Shown: positions 49,481 through 58,962, counted from the stretch's first letter. The stretch is DNA of 64,000 bases from Dermatophilaceae bacterium Soc4.6 (GCA_039889245.1 JAZGVH010000002.1:3100001-3164000); one strand, 5' to 3'. Notes: a model not told the origin generated them from the letters alone. Translations and numbers: made by a program.

Positions 49481-50899
49481 TCAGGGGCGCCGGGTCATCG
49501 ACAGCACGTCGAGGGCGGTGTCCAGCTGCTCGAGGGTGAGCAGTCCCTGCTCGACCAGCCCCTGGTCGAGCACCACCTGACGGATCGTCTTGCCCTCCCG
49601 CAGGGCCGTCTTGGCCACCGTCGCCGCCCGCTCGTAGCCGATCCACCGGTTGAGCGGTGTGACGATCGACGGGCTGCTCTCGGCGAGCGCCCGCGCGTGC
49701 TCCTCGTGGGCGGTGACCCCGTCGACGCAACGGTCGGCCAGCACACGAGCAGCATTGGCCAGCAACCGGATCGACTCGAGCACGTTGCGCGCCATCACCG
49801 GCATCATCACGTTGAGCTCGAAGCTGCCCTGCATCCCCGCGACCGTGACGGTCGTGTCGTTGCCGATGACCTGCGCGCACACCATCACGGTTGCCTCGCA
49901 GATGACGGGGTTGACCTTGCCCGGCATGATCGACGAGCCCGGCTGCAGGTCGGGGATCGCGATCTCGCCGAGACCGGCCCGGGGCCCGGATCCCATCCAC
50001 CGCAGGTCGTTGCAGATCTTGGTCAGGCTGACGGCCACCGTCTTGAGGGCTCCGCTGGCCTCGACGAGGCCATCGCGCGCACCCTGGGCCTCGAAGTGGT
50101 TGCGGGCCTCGGTCAGGGGCAGGCCCGTCTCGGCGGCCAGGAGGCGGATCACCCTGTCGGCGAAGCCCTTCGGGGTGTTGATGCCGGTGCCGACCGCGGT
50201 GCCACCGAGCGGCAGCTCAGCCACCCGCCCGAGGGTCGCCTCGACCCGCTCGATGCCGTAGCGCACCTGCGCGGCATACCCGCCGAGCTCCTGCCCGAGG
50301 GTCACCGGCGTCGCGTCCATGAGATGCGTGCGGCCGGCCTTGACGACGCCGTCGAGCTCGGTCGCCTTGCGCTCCAACGACCCTGCGAGATGGGTGAGCC
50401 CCGGCACGAGGTCGCCGACCAGCGCCGCCGTGACCGCGAGGTGCACGGCAGTCGGGAAGACGTCGTTGCTGCTCTGGCTGGCGTTGACGTGGTCGTTGGG
50501 GTGCACGGGCTCGCCGAGGGCGCGGCTGGCCAGGGTCGCCACGACCTCGTTGGCGTTCATGTTGCTCGAGGTGCCCGACCCGGTCTGGAAGGTGTCGACG
50601 GGGAACTCGGCATCGAGCTCGCCCGCCGCGACCCGCGCGGCGGCCACGGCGATCGCCTCGGCGACTGCCTGCGGCACCACCCCAAGCTCGGCGTTGACCC
50701 GGGCCGCTGCCCCCTTGACGCGCCCGAGCGCCGCGATCAGCGCGGGCTCGATGGGGGTGCCCGAGATGGGGAAGTTCTCCACCGCCCGCTGCGTCTGGGC
50801 CGCGAAGAGCGCGTCGCGCGGCACGCGCACCTCGCCCATCGTGTCGTGCTCGATGCGGTATGCCGCGTCGTCCTGGGCGGGGTGGTCGGGAGTCGTCAT
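49481..50899 (-). CDS. fumC: class II fumarate hydratase
   Basis: FumC interconverts fumarate and malate in the citric acid cycle. The 472-residue protein has the N-terminal [31 protein letters not shown] near residue 103, [17 protein letters not shown] near residue 135, [16 protein letters not shown] with the catalytic His, and the superfamily signature [11 protein letters not shown] near residue 322. It is a tetrameric, iron-free fumarase. GACACT ends 7 nt before the ATG. Confidence 0.96.
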   Translation of the reverse strand: MTTPDHPAQDDAAYRIEHDTMGEVRVPRDALFAAQTQRAVENFPISGTPIEPALIAALGRVKGAAARVNAELGVVPQAVAEAIAVAAARVAAGELDAEFPVDTFQTGSGTSSNMNANEVVATLASRALGEPVHPNDHVNASQSSNDVFPTAVHLAVTAALVGDLVPGLTHLAGSLERKATELDGVVKAGRTHLMDATPVTLGQELGGYAAQVRYGIERVEATLGRVAELPLGGTAVGTGINTPKGFADRVIRLLAAETGLPLTEARNHFEAQGARDGLVEASGALKTVAVSLTKICNDLRWMGSGPRAGLGEIAIPDLQPGSSIMPGKVNPVICEATVMVCAQVIGNDTTVTVAGMQGSFELNVMMPVMARNVLESIRLLANAARVLADRCVDGVTAHEEHARALAESSPSIVTPLNRWIGYERAATVAKTALREGKTIRQVVLDQGLVEQGLLTLEQLDTALDVLSMTRRP

Positions 50900-50906
50900 A
50901 CGAGCC

Positions 50907-50912
50907 AGTGTC
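50907..50912 (-). promoter_or_regulatory. -10 element of fumC
   Basis: GACACT ends 7 nt before ATG 50899. It lies between the fumC start and the stop of the DUF1345 gene. Confidence 0.35.
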
Positions 50913-50915
50913 TCC

Positions 50916-51575
50916 CTACTTCGCCAGACCTGACACGAGGTTGATCGTCGCCGCCACGACGACGGCGCCGAGCAGGTAGGCCAAGAGCGCGTGCCGCAGG
51001 GCCGTCGCCCGGATCACCTTGCGGGAGATGTCGGTGTCGGAGACCTGGAAGCTCATGCCGATGTTGAAGGCGAAGTAGGCGAAGTCGAGGTAGCACGGCG
51101 GCTCGTCCTCGTTGAAGTCGATCCCGCCGTCGCCGCTGCCGCCGTCGTCGTAGTAGAGGCGCCCGTAGCGCAGCGTGTAGACCGTGTGGACGCTCAGCCA
51201 CGACACCCCGACCGACAACACGCTCAGCAGCGCCTGCACCGTGCGCGAGCCGGCCCCGCTGCTCGACAGCAGCAGGGCCACCGCGCCGAGGCTGGCCAGG
51301 GCCGAGACGATGACCACCAGCTCGGTCAGCGTGCGCCCCGCGTCGTCGCGGAGAGCGTGCGCCGCGGTCGCCCGTTGGTCCATCGGGGCGATCACCACCC
51401 AGGTCCAGGTCAGGTAGGTGCCCGCCGCACCGAGGTAGCCCGCGAGCAGGCCGTAGCTGAGGTCGACGACGCCGCCGACGACGAGTCCGGCGAGCACCCC
51501 GACGACGCCCGACGCCGCCAGTCGCACGAGGCTGCGGGGTCCCACCGACGGGGTGGGGGAGGGTGGCTTCGACAT
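50916..51575 (-). CDS. DUF1345-family membrane protein
   Basis: A 219-residue protein with about five transmembrane segments and the DUF1345 pattern: [71 protein letters not shown] and [54 protein letters not shown]. The role is unknown. TAGCGT lies 6 nt before ATG 51575. It is divergent from malQ. Confidence 0.88.
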   Translation of the reverse strand: MSKPPSPTPSVGPRSLVRLAASGVVGVLAGLVVGGVVDLSYGLLAGYLGAAGTYLTWTWVVIAPMDQRATAAHALRDDAGRTLTELVVIVSALASLGAVALLLSSSGAGSRTVQALLSVLSVGVSWLSVHTVYTLRYGRLYYDDGGSGDGGIDFNEDEPPCYLDFAYFAFNIGMSFQVSDTDISRKVIRATALRHALLAYLLGAVVVAATINLVSGLAK

Positions 51576-51581
51576 GGGTCG

Positions 51582-51598
51582 ACGCTAGCGGGCAGGAT
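51582..51598. promoter_or_regulatory. -10 elements of the divergent DUF1345 and malQ genes
   Basis: Minus-strand TAGCGT (51582-51587) ends 6 nt before ATG 51575. Plus-strand CAGGAT (51593-51598) ends 7 nt before ATG 51606. Only 5 bp separate them, so the two promoters overlap and should interfere. Confidence 0.45.
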
Positions 51599-51605
51599 GG
51601 CGCGT

Positions 51606-53813
51606 ATGGAGACCCCACCTCCCCTCGTTCCCCTCGCCCGGCTCGCCCGGGCCCACGGCATCGCCACGGACTACTCCGACTGGCAGGGGCAGCACGCACC
51701 GGTGGCTGACGACTCCATCCGGGCGGTCCTGGCTGCGCTGGAGGTGCCGGCGACCACCGCGGAGGAGGTCGAGGCGTCCCTGGTCGAGGTGGAGCTGCGC
51801 ACCTGGCGGCGGATGCTGCCCCCGACGGTCGTGTGCCGCACGGGGTGGACGCCGTGGGTGCCCGTGCACGTGCCGCACGGCACGGGGGTCGAGCTGGTGG
51901 TCGAGCTGGAGCAGGGCGGCACGCACAGCGTGCGGCAGGTCGACCACCTCGTGGAGCCTCGCGAGGTCGACGGGGTGCTCGTCGGGGAGGCGACCTTCGA
52001 GCTGCCCGGTGACCTCCCGACGGGGTGGCACCGGCTGGTCGCCCGCGGTGACGCCCAGCCCCAGGTGCCGGGCAGCGACGTCGCGGTCCTGGTCGTCACC
52101 CCGGCCCGGCTGACGCTGCCCGCAGGCCTCGGCGAGCGTCGGGCGACGGGCGTGATGACCCAGCTCTACCAGGCGCGCTCGTCCAGGTCGTGGGGTGTCG
52201 GTGACCTCGGAGACCTGGCCGACCTCGGCACCTGGGCCGCCGACGAGCACGGCGCCGACTTCGTGCTCGTCAACCCGCTCCACGCCGCCGAGCCGGTGCC
52301 GCCGATGGAGCCGTCGCCCTACCTGCCGTCGTCGCGCCGCTTCCTCAACCCGCTCTACCTGCGCATCGAGGACGTGCCCGAGGCGGCCCGTCTCGACGGC
52401 GACGCCCACGCCCGCCTGCGCGCACTGGGGGTGCGGGGGCGGGCGCTGACCGACGGCGACGGCATCGCGCGCGATGCCTCGTGGGAGCTCAAGCGCGAGG
52501 CCCTCGTGCTGCTGCACGCCGTCACCCCGACGCCGGCCAGGGACCGGGCCTACCGCCGGTTCTGTGCGGTCGAGGGCGACGGGCTCACGGCCTACGCGAC
52601 GTGGTGCGCCATCGCCGACGAGCACGGGCTGCCCGGCTCGGGCTGGCCGGTCACCCTGCAGGATCCCGCCGGTCCCGAGGTCGCGGCCTTCGCGACCGCG
52701 CACCCCGACAGCGTCGATCTACACCGCTGGATGCAGTGGCTGATGGCCGAGCAGGTGGCCTCGGTGCAGTCGGCCCTGCGGCGGGCAGGCATGCGGCTCG
52801 GCATCGTGGAGGACCTCGCCGTCGGTGTGAGCTCCTGGGGCTCCGACGGATGGAGCCTCGGCGGCACCCTCGCCACGGGCGTCACCGTGGGCGCGCCACC
52901 CGACCAGTTCAACCAGCTCGGGCAGAACTGGGACCAGCCCCCGTGGCGGCCGGATCGCCTTGCTGAGCAGGGCTACTCGCCATTCCGTGACATGGTGCGC
53001 ACGGCGCTGCGAGACTCTGGCGGGCTGCGCATCGACCACATCATCGGTCTGTTCCGCCTCTGGTGGATCCCCGCCGGGCTCACCCCCGACCAGGGCACCT
53101 ACGTGCACTACGACCACGAGGCGCTCATCGGCATCCTCGTGCTCGAGGCCGAACGGGCCGGGGCCGTCGTGATCGGCGAGGACCTCGGTGTCGTCGAGCC
53201 ACGGGCGCGCGACTACCTGCTCGAGCGCGGCCTGCTCGGCACCTCGATCCTGTGGTTCGAGTGGGACGGCGACCAGCCCCGGCCGCCCGAGGCCTATCGC
53301 GACCTGTGCCTGTCGTCGGTCACCACGCACGACCTGCCGCCGACCGCGGGCTACCTCGGTCTCGAGCACGTCAGCGTGCGCGAGTCGCTCGGGTTGCTGA
53401 CCCGCTCGCCCGAGGAGGAGCGCGAGGTCGAGCTGGCCGCGATCGCCAAGGTGCGAGCTGCGCTGGTCGAGCGCGGCCTGCTCGAGGGCGCGGGGGCCGA
53501 CGCAGGTGAGGCGGGCGTCGCCGAGGACCGCGAGGCGGGGGACCGCGACGACGTGCTCGTCGCCCTCCACCGCTGGATCGCGCTGACCCCGAGCCGCATG
53601 CTGGCTGTGGCCCTCGCCGACCTCGTCGGCGACCGACGGGCCGTCAACCAGCCCGGCACGCAGGACGAGTACCCCAACTGGCGGGTGCCCCTGACGGGCC
53701 CCGACGGTGCCCGCGTCCTGCTCGATGACGTCGTGGGCGGCGGCGCGGCCCACCTCGCCGGCCCGGTCTTCGAGGCGCTGCGGACCCCCGGCGCTGCCAA
53801 CGGGAACCCATAG
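51606..53813 (+). CDS. malQ: 4-alpha-glucanotransferase (amylomaltase)
   Basis: MalQ transfers alpha-1,4-glucan segments between maltodextrins (GH77). The 735-residue protein has an N-terminal actinobacterial domain of about 170 residues and the GH77 barrel: RSWGVGDLGDLADLGTWAADEHGADFVLVNPLHA near residue 197, the nucleophile Asp in GGLRIDHIIGLFRLWWIP near residue 475, the acid-base Glu in VVIGEDLGVVEPRARDYL near residue 520 and VTTHDLPPTAGYL. A charged, variable insertion rich in Gly, Ala and Glu is near residue 625. ATG 51606 lies 7 nt after CAGGAT. Confidence 0.95.
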   Translation: METPPPLVPLARLARAHGIATDYSDWQGQHAPVADDSIRAVLAALEVPATTAEEVEASLVEVELRTWRRMLPPTVVCRTGWTPWVPVHVPHGTGVELVVELEQGGTHSVRQVDHLVEPREVDGVLVGEATFELPGDLPTGWHRLVARGDAQPQVPGSDVAVLVVTPARLTLPAGLGERRATGVMTQLYQARSSRSWGVGDLGDLADLGTWAADEHGADFVLVNPLHAAEPVPPMEPSPYLPSSRRFLNPLYLRIEDVPEAARLDGDAHARLRALGVRGRALTDGDGIARDASWELKREALVLLHAVTPTPARDRAYRRFCAVEGDGLTAYATWCAIADEHGLPGSGWPVTLQDPAGPEVAAFATAHPDSVDLHRWMQWLMAEQVASVQSALRRAGMRLGIVEDLAVGVSSWGSDGWSLGGTLATGVTVGAPPDQFNQLGQNWDQPPWRPDRLAEQGYSPFRDMVRTALRDSGGLRIDHIIGLFRLWWIPAGLTPDQGTYVHYDHEALIGILVLEAERAGAVVIGEDLGVVEPRARDYLLERGLLGTSILWFEWDGDQPRPPEAYRDLCLSSVTTHDLPPTAGYLGLEHVSVRESLGLLTRSPEEEREVELAAIAKVRAALVERGLLEGAGADAGEAGVAEDREAGDRDDVLVALHRWIALTPSRMLAVALADLVGDRRAVNQPGTQDEYPNWRVPLTGPDGARVLLDDVVGGGAAHLAGPVFEALRTPGAANGNP

Positions 53814-53833
53814 GCACGGGGGAGAGCGGTGGG

Positions 53834-55057
53834 TCAGCCCTGCACGCCGAGCGCGATGGTCAGGTCGAGCAGGGTGCTGGGGTCGTCGAGTCGCTCGCCG
53901 TAGAGGTCGCGCAGCTGACCCATGCGGTAGCGCACGGTCTGGGGGTGCACGACGAGCCCCTCGGCGATGGCCTCGCGACGGCCCTGATGGAGCAGCCACA
54001 GGCGCAGCGTGGCCTCGAGCTTGGTGCGGGCCGACGCGGTGAGCCCGTCGAGCGGGGCGAGGGCGACCGCGCGCAGGTCGGCAAGGGCGTCGGGGTCGGC
54101 GGTCAGCACCATGTCGGCGAGGTGAGCGTCGGTGTCGTACACGGTGAACCGGCTTGTGGCAGAGGCGGATTCGAGGCGCCACCCGCGCAGCGCCCGCTGG
54201 TATGAGCTGGCGGCGAGCGCCCACGGGCGCGCTGGCCCGAGGACCGCCCGGTGCCCGGTGAGCGAGCGGATGAGCCGCTGTCGTCGGGCCCGGTCGAGCA
54301 CGTCGGGCACGAGGAAGACGACGACCTCGCCGTCGGGGGCGTCGGGCAGGTCCTCGGAGAGGGCCAGGGACCGGGGGTCGAGCACCGAGCGCACCGCCGA
54401 GTAGTCGGCGTCGAGCAGAAGCACTGCGGTCAGGGTGGTCGCGGCAGTGGGTGGTGGCCACTGCGCGCGCTCGACCCGTCGCTCGAGGACCTCGAGCGAG
54501 GCGCCACGCAGCAGCTCGAGCGCCAGCCGCTCCAGCTGCCGCTCGAGCACCCGGTCGGCCGACGACAGCTCGTCGGCGTGGCCGGCGGCGCTCGCCGCCG
54601 ACAGGTCGTCGATGTAGGAGAAGACCAGGGCCGCGAACCGCGCGACCACCCCTGCCTCTACGCCGAGGCGCACGAGCACCCCCGACAGCTCCTGCCACGA
54701 CACCCGCGCGCCGATCCGGTAGGCCGCGAGGAGGGACTCGACCGAGCGGCCGCTGCGGGCCTCGCCCCTCCCGAGCCCGTAGGCCGTGTCGCGGGCGGCC
54801 GGCCGCGGCCGCAGGTCGCCGGGGGCGCGGGCCGCCATCGTGAGGAAGCCGCCGAGGGCCAGCTGCACCGCGGTCTCGATGTCGGCCTCGCGCAGCGGGT
54901 CCTGCCCCGCGTAGGCCGGGATGCCGTCGGCGATGGCGGCCACGACCGTGGTGGCGAGGTCTCCGAGCGAGGCGCGCAGGGCGGCGATGACCTCAGGGTC
55001 GACGAGCAGGGCACCGGGGGGAGGCGTCGGTCGACGACGGGGAGCGGCGGGGCTCAC
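53834..55057 (-). CDS. PucR-family transcriptional regulator
   Basis: A 407-residue regulator with a helical N-terminal sensor part, a GGDEF-like middle region and a C-terminal PucR helix-turn-helix: TKLEATLRLWLLHQGRREAIAEGLVVHPQTVRYRMGQLRDLYGERLDDPSTLLDLTIALG. GTG 55057 has GGAGGG upstream; GTG 55069 is also possible. It is divergent from the ferredoxin reductase and desaturase genes, across a region with two inverted repeats, so it most likely controls membrane desaturation (inference). Confidence 0.88.
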   Translation of the reverse strand: MSPAAPRRRPTPPPGALLVDPEVIAALRASLGDLATTVVAAIADGIPAYAGQDPLREADIETAVQLALGGFLTMAARAPGDLRPRPAARDTAYGLGRGEARSGRSVESLLAAYRIGARVSWQELSGVLVRLGVEAGVVARFAALVFSYIDDLSAASAAGHADELSSADRVLERQLERLALELLRGASLEVLERRVERAQWPPPTAATTLTAVLLLDADYSAVRSVLDPRSLALSEDLPDAPDGEVVVFLVPDVLDRARRQRLIRSLTGHRAVLGPARPWALAASSYQRALRGWRLESASATSRFTVYDTDAHLADMVLTADPDALADLRAVALAPLDGLTASARTKLEATLRLWLLHQGRREAIAEGLVVHPQTVRYRMGQLRDLYGERLDDPSTLLDLTIALGVQG

Positions 55058-55097
55058 GGGATCGCCCACCCTCCACAGGGGGTCGGGGCCGCGAGAT

Positions 55098-55155
55098 GAG
55101 TGGTCTGACTCACAGCCGACCACTCGGGTGGGCTGCTTTTGTTGGTGGCGAACAA
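55098..55155. promoter_or_regulatory. two inverted repeats in the regulator-desaturase intergenic region
   Basis: GAGTGGTC (55098-55105) pairs with GACCACTC (55118-55125). TTGTT (55139-55143) pairs with AACAA (55151-55155). Both are perfect and lie in the divergent promoter region, as candidate operators for the PucR-type regulator or another factor. Confidence 0.45.
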
Positions 55156-55220
55156 CTCTGCCCCAGATTCTCACGTGTCACGGTCAGGATTCTAGTCGTC
55201 CGAAACGGCAGACTGGGGTG

Positions 55221-56333
55221 GTGACCAGTCTCCTCCCCACCCGCACCCTCCCGGCCCTCGCCGGTGTCGGCTCTGTGCGCGCTGCCCTCTGGCGAGTGGT
55301 GGAGGCAGCCACGACGCCCGTGCTGCCGGCGGAGTACCTCGACATCTTCGCGCCGATGCGCTCGGGGGCCGAGCTGCGCGGCCGCGTGGTGTCGGTGACG
55401 CCCGAGACGGCCGATGCGACCCGCGTGGTCATCCGGCCCGGCCGCTCCTGGCGGGGACACCGGCCGGGGCAGTACGTCCGCATCGGAGTCGACGTCGACG
55501 GCGTGCGCTGCTGGCGCGCCTACTCCCTCACCTCGTTGGCCGAGGCGCCCGACGGTCTGCTCTCCATCTGCGTCAAGGCCATCCCCGACGGCACGGTCAG
55601 CAACCACGTCGTGCGCTCGCTGCAGCCCGGCACCCTCATCCACCTCGACCAGGCGACCGGTGACTTCACGCTGCCGACGACCCTCCCGGCCAAGGCGCTC
55701 TTCGTCACCGGCGGCAGCGGCATCACGCCCGTCATGGGCATGCTGCGCAACCATCTCGCCGAGCTGCCCGACGTGGTGCTCGTCCACTCGGCCCCGACGG
55801 CCGCCGACGTGATCTTCGCCCCCGAGCTGCAGGCCTGGCACGACGCCGGCCGCCTGCGCCTCGTCGAGCGGCACACCGACGCCGACGGCATGGTCGCGGC
55901 GTCCGACCTCGACCAGCTCGTGCCCGACTGGCGCGAGCGCGAGGCGTGGGCGTGCGGCCCCACCGGCATGCTCGACGCCTTCGAGGCGCACTACGCCGAC
56001 GCCGGTCTGGGCGAGCGCCTGCACACCGAGCGCTTCCGCCCCGCCGTGGTCGTCGAGGGTGAGGGTGGCTCGGTCACCTTCACCCGCAGTGGCTCCGCCA
56101 CGGTCGTCGAGGCCGACGGCGCCACCCCGATCCTCGACGCCGGTGAGGACGCCGGCGTCCTGCTGAAGTCCGGGTGCCGCATGGGCATCTGCTTCGGCTG
56201 CGTCGTCCCCCTGCGCTCCGGCGCCGTGCGCGACCTGCGCGACGGCAACCTGACGGTTGCCACCGACGGTGACGACGTGCGCATCCAGACCTGCGTGTCG
56301 GCCGCTGCCGGCGCGTGCGAGATCGACCTCTAG
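55221..56333 (+). CDS. ferredoxin-type oxidoreductase (FNR + [2Fe-2S]) for the desaturase
   Basis: A 370-residue electron-transfer protein. The FAD motif RAYSLTSLAEAP is near residue 97, the NAD(P)H motif LFVTGGSGITPVMGML near residue 163 and the C-terminal plant-type [2Fe-2S] site CRMGICFGC (C-x4-C-x2-C) with the fourth Cys in QTCVSAAAG. It should pass electrons from NAD(P)H to the diiron desaturase encoded 9 bp downstream, like Rv3230c with DesA3 in M. tuberculosis. GTG 55221 (or 55218 directly before) is the start. Confidence 0.93.
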   Translation: MTSLLPTRTLPALAGVGSVRAALWRVVEAATTPVLPAEYLDIFAPMRSGAELRGRVVSVTPETADATRVVIRPGRSWRGHRPGQYVRIGVDVDGVRCWRAYSLTSLAEAPDGLLSICVKAIPDGTVSNHVVRSLQPGTLIHLDQATGDFTLPTTLPAKALFVTGGSGITPVMGMLRNHLAELPDVVLVHSAPTAADVIFAPELQAWHDAGRLRLVERHTDADGMVAASDLDQLVPDWREREAWACGPTGMLDAFEAHYADAGLGERLHTERFRPAVVVEGEGGSVTFTRSGSATVVEADGATPILDAGEDAGVLLKSGCRMGICFGCVVPLRSGAVRDLRDGNLTVATDGDDVRIQTCVSAAAGACEIDL

Positions 56334-56342
56334 GAGACTGTC

Positions 56343-57680
56343 ATGGCTGCCCAGCCCCAGACCGCCGTACGCCGTTCCGTGACCGCGCCCCTCGCCGACG
56401 GTGAGTTCGACCTCAGCATCGATGGCTCGCTCGCCGGCACCCCGCAGGCGCCGACGCGGACGCAGCCGGCCAACAAGCGCCTGTCGGTGGCCACCACCGA
56501 GCGCACGTTCAAGCCCAAGCACTCGGGCAAGCCCGACCCCATCGCCCACCTGAGCGCCGAGCAGATCGAGGCCATCGGGGCCGAGCTGGACGCTCTGCGG
56601 CAGGAGGTCCTCGGGTCGCGTGGAGCCGCTGACGCCGCCTACATCCGCAAGGTCCTGGCGTGGCAGCGGGGCCTCGAGATGGGCAGCCGCGCCGTCCTGT
56701 TGTTCTCGCTCTTCCCGCCGGCGTGGCTGCTCGGCACGGCCGGGCTGTCGGTGGCCAAGATCCTCGAGAACATGGAGCTCGGCCACAACATCATGCACGG
56801 GCAGTGGGACTGGATGCGCGACCCGCGCATCCACAGCCAGGAGTGGGAGTGGGACAACGCCACCCCCTCCGAGGCGTGGAAGCGCTCACACAACCAGCTG
56901 CACCACACCTTCACCAACGTCATCGGCCGGGACAACGACCTCGGCTACGGCATCATGCGGGTCGACGAGGACCAGAAGTGGATCCCGCTCTACACCGTGC
57001 AGCCCCTGCTCAACTTCGTCAACATGCTGCTCTTCGAGTACGGCATCGCCGCCTACGACCTCGAGATCGGTGCCTACCTCACGGGTCGAGGACGGAGCAA
57101 GGAGGAGTTCCGGGCCGAGGTGCGCAAGGTACTGGGCAAGATCGGCCAGCAGGCGCGCCGCGACTACGTCATCCACCCCCTGCTGTCGGGCCCGTCCTTC
57201 GTCCAGACGCTCGGCGCGAACGTCGTGGCCAACACCGTGCGCAACGTCTGGACGCACACGGTCATCATGTGCGGCCACTTCCCCGAGGGTGTCGAGACCT
57301 TCGCCCGCGCCTCCATCGAGGGCGAGACCCGTGGCGAGTGGTACGTCCGTCAGATGCTCGGCTCCGCCAACATCACGGGCAGCAAGGCCCTGCACCTCAT
57401 GACGGGCAACCTCAGCCACCAGATCGAGCACCACCTGTTCCCGGACCTGCCGAGCAACCGCTATGCCGAGATCGCCCCGCAGATCCAGGACCTCTGCCAG
57501 CGCTACGGCCTGACCTACGTCAGCGGCTCGCTGCCCGCTCAGGTGTTCTCGGCGTGGAAGCAGGTCGTGACCCTCTCCCTGCCCAACCCGCAGGAAGGGC
57601 GCAGCCGGGTCGGCCTCGCCGTCGAGGCGATCAAGAAGAGCCGTGCGCGCAAGAAGCGCTCGGTCAAGGCGACCGTCTGA
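56343..57680 (+). CDS. membrane fatty acid desaturase (DesA3-like)
   Basis: A 445-residue diiron acyl-CoA or acyl-lipid desaturase. The three His boxes are HNIMH (148-152), HNQLHH (183-188) and HQIEHH near residue 360, all intact, with the family pattern NLSHQIEHHLFPDLPSNRY. Only a few hydrophobic segments separate them, as in DesA3/DesA-type Delta-9 desaturases. The first 70 residues are a soluble, poorly conserved extension. TAGGAGACTGTC precedes the ATG. It is co-transcribed with its reductase. Confidence 0.94.
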   Translation: MAAQPQTAVRRSVTAPLADGEFDLSIDGSLAGTPQAPTRTQPANKRLSVATTERTFKPKHSGKPDPIAHLSAEQIEAIGAELDALRQEVLGSRGAADAAYIRKVLAWQRGLEMGSRAVLLFSLFPPAWLLGTAGLSVAKILENMELGHNIMHGQWDWMRDPRIHSQEWEWDNATPSEAWKRSHNQLHHTFTNVIGRDNDLGYGIMRVDEDQKWIPLYTVQPLLNFVNMLLFEYGIAAYDLEIGAYLTGRGRSKEEFRAEVRKVLGKIGQQARRDYVIHPLLSGPSFVQTLGANVVANTVRNVWTHTVIMCGHFPEGVETFARASIEGETRGEWYVRQMLGSANITGSKALHLMTGNLSHQIEHHLFPDLPSNRYAEIAPQIQDLCQRYGLTYVSGSLPAQVFSAWKQVVTLSLPNPQEGRSRVGLAVEAIKKSRARKKRSVKATV

Positions 57681-57683
57681 GCC

Positions 57684-58286
57684 CTACCTCTGGGCCCGTC
57701 GCCTCTTGTCCGTCTGGCGTGCCGGTGAGCGGGGCGATCGGGGTCGGTCGGGGTCGACCACGATCACGGCCAGCAGCAGAACGCAGACGAGGACCGCGAC
57801 CGGCATCCCTGCCCGCCCCTGGAGGAACATCACCGCGAGCCCCAGCCACGGCACCTGCATGACGTATGCGCCAGCCGTGCTGGCGACGTAGGTCTCCGGG
57901 TCGTCGCGGTCGGCGGCGTCTGCGCGCAGCACCAGCTCGACGGCCCCCTCACCGCGTGTCGTGGCCCGGACGACCCTGCTGGTCACCGGCCCGCTGCCCC
58001 TGACCTGCTGGAGGGTCACGATCCCCCCCACCTGCACCTGCCCGGCCGGCACCGTGCGGGTGATGACCACGCTGCCCATCGCGATGGTCGGGTCCATCGA
58101 CTCGTCAGCCATCACGAGCGGCCGCAGACCCAGCACGAGTGCCACGGCCAGACTCAGGACGGCGACGGCCACCATCGTGCCCGCGACGATCAGGACCCCG
58201 GTGCGCGTGGCGGCATACAGGAGGCTGGCGGGGCGGGGAGTGGCGCCCTGAGCCACGGGCTCGACCCGGTCGTGGCGCTCAGCCAC
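57684..58286 (-). CDS. S26-family signal peptidase-like membrane protein lacking the usual His
   Basis: A 200-residue protein with a membrane helix (residues 30-55), an outside domain and a C-terminal helix, the layout of archaeal/SipW-type signal peptidases. The catalytic Ser is in ADESMDPTIAMGSVVI near residue 61. The block that normally reads T-H-R-V reads VTSRVVRAT, so the general-base His is Ser, and the late Asp region is LRADAADRDDPE. It may be inactive or use another base. No obvious substrate gene is adjacent. GTG 58286 is the likely start. Confidence 0.72.
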   Translation of the reverse strand: MAERHDRVEPVAQGATPRPASLLYAATRTGVLIVAGTMVAVAVLSLAVALVLGLRPLVMADESMDPTIAMGSVVITRTVPAGQVQVGGIVTLQQVRGSGPVTSRVVRATTRGEGAVELVLRADAADRDDPETYVASTAGAYVMQVPWLGLAVMFLQGRAGMPVAVLVCVLLLAVIVVDPDRPRSPRSPARQTDKRRRAQR

Positions 58287-58410
58287 GCCGCCGCTCCTCG
58301 ATGGCAGTGCGCATGCAGGGGACCCCCGGTTGAGAGGAAGGCTCCGCGCCCCGGGCGCGCGGACCCCTCCTCGAGAAAAGATGCTGTCCACTGGGCATTC
58401 GTCGCGTCAG

Positions 58411-58440
58411 GAGCAGACCTGAGCAGACCTGAACAAACCT
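58411..58440. repeat. three 10-bp direct repeats
   Basis: GAGCAGACCT occurs twice in tandem, followed by GAACAAACCT. The next ten bases (GACTAAAAAT) begin alike. The repeats read TCAGGT at a strict 10-bp period on the minus strand, upstream of the S26-like gene, which suggests cooperative binding of a regulator on one helix face. Confidence 0.55.
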
Positions 58441-58485
58441 GACTAAAAATTGGCAAATCGCCGGGTGGTCACGAGGCAGCCGTCG

Positions 58486-58962
58486 TCAGGCGCGATGGTG
58501 GGGCGGTGGTGGGGTGGTGCCGTCGACGACGAGCACGCGACAGGTCGCCTGCTCGGTGCAGGCGGCGCTGACCGAGCCGGGGAGGAGGCGGCGGACGCGG
58601 CCGTGACGGCGGCTGCCGAGCACGAGCATCCGGGCGTGGGCGCTGAGGTCGAGCAGGAGCTCGGCGGCGTTCCCCCGCAGGACCCGGCACTCGAGGCCGG
58701 CTGGCGACGGCCCACCGAGGACGCGGTGCACGAGGGCCTCGAGGGCCTCGCGCGAGACGGCGTCGGGGTCGCGCTCGGCCGCAGACCTGCGGCCCGAGCC
58801 GACGAGACCGAAGGTGGGTGCAGGCTGGTAGGCGCTCGCGACGACCAGCGTGCTGCCGGTGGCGGACGCGACGAAGGCGGCCCAGCGCAGCGCCTTCAGG
58901 CTCGATTTCGAGCCGTCCACGCCGACGACGACCGATCCGGGTGCGGGTTGCGCGACGGACAC
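58486..58962 (-). CDS. universal stress protein (UspA family)
   Basis: A 158-residue single-domain Usp with VVVGVDGSKSSLKALRWAAFVA near residue 13 and VLGSRRHGRVRRLLPGSVSAACTEQATCRVLVVDG at the end; the ATP-binding G-2x-G-9x-G(S/T) motif is partly kept. The C-terminus is Pro/His-rich. GTG 58962 has AGGAG five bases upstream. It follows menB on the same strand at a distance of about 145 bp. Its trigger is unknown. Confidence 0.85.
   Translation of the reverse strand: MSVAQPAPGSVVVGVDGSKSSLKALRWAAFVASATGSTLVVASAYQPAPTFGLVGSGRRSAAERDPDAVSREALEALVHRVLGGPSPAGLECRVLRGNAAELLLDLSAHARMLVLGSRRHGRVRRLLPGSVSAACTEQATCRVLVVDGTTPPPPHHRA

Noticed and set aside
58411-58440. CRISPR-like direct repeats
   Set aside because: The units are 10 bp and contiguous without spacers, and there are no cas genes.
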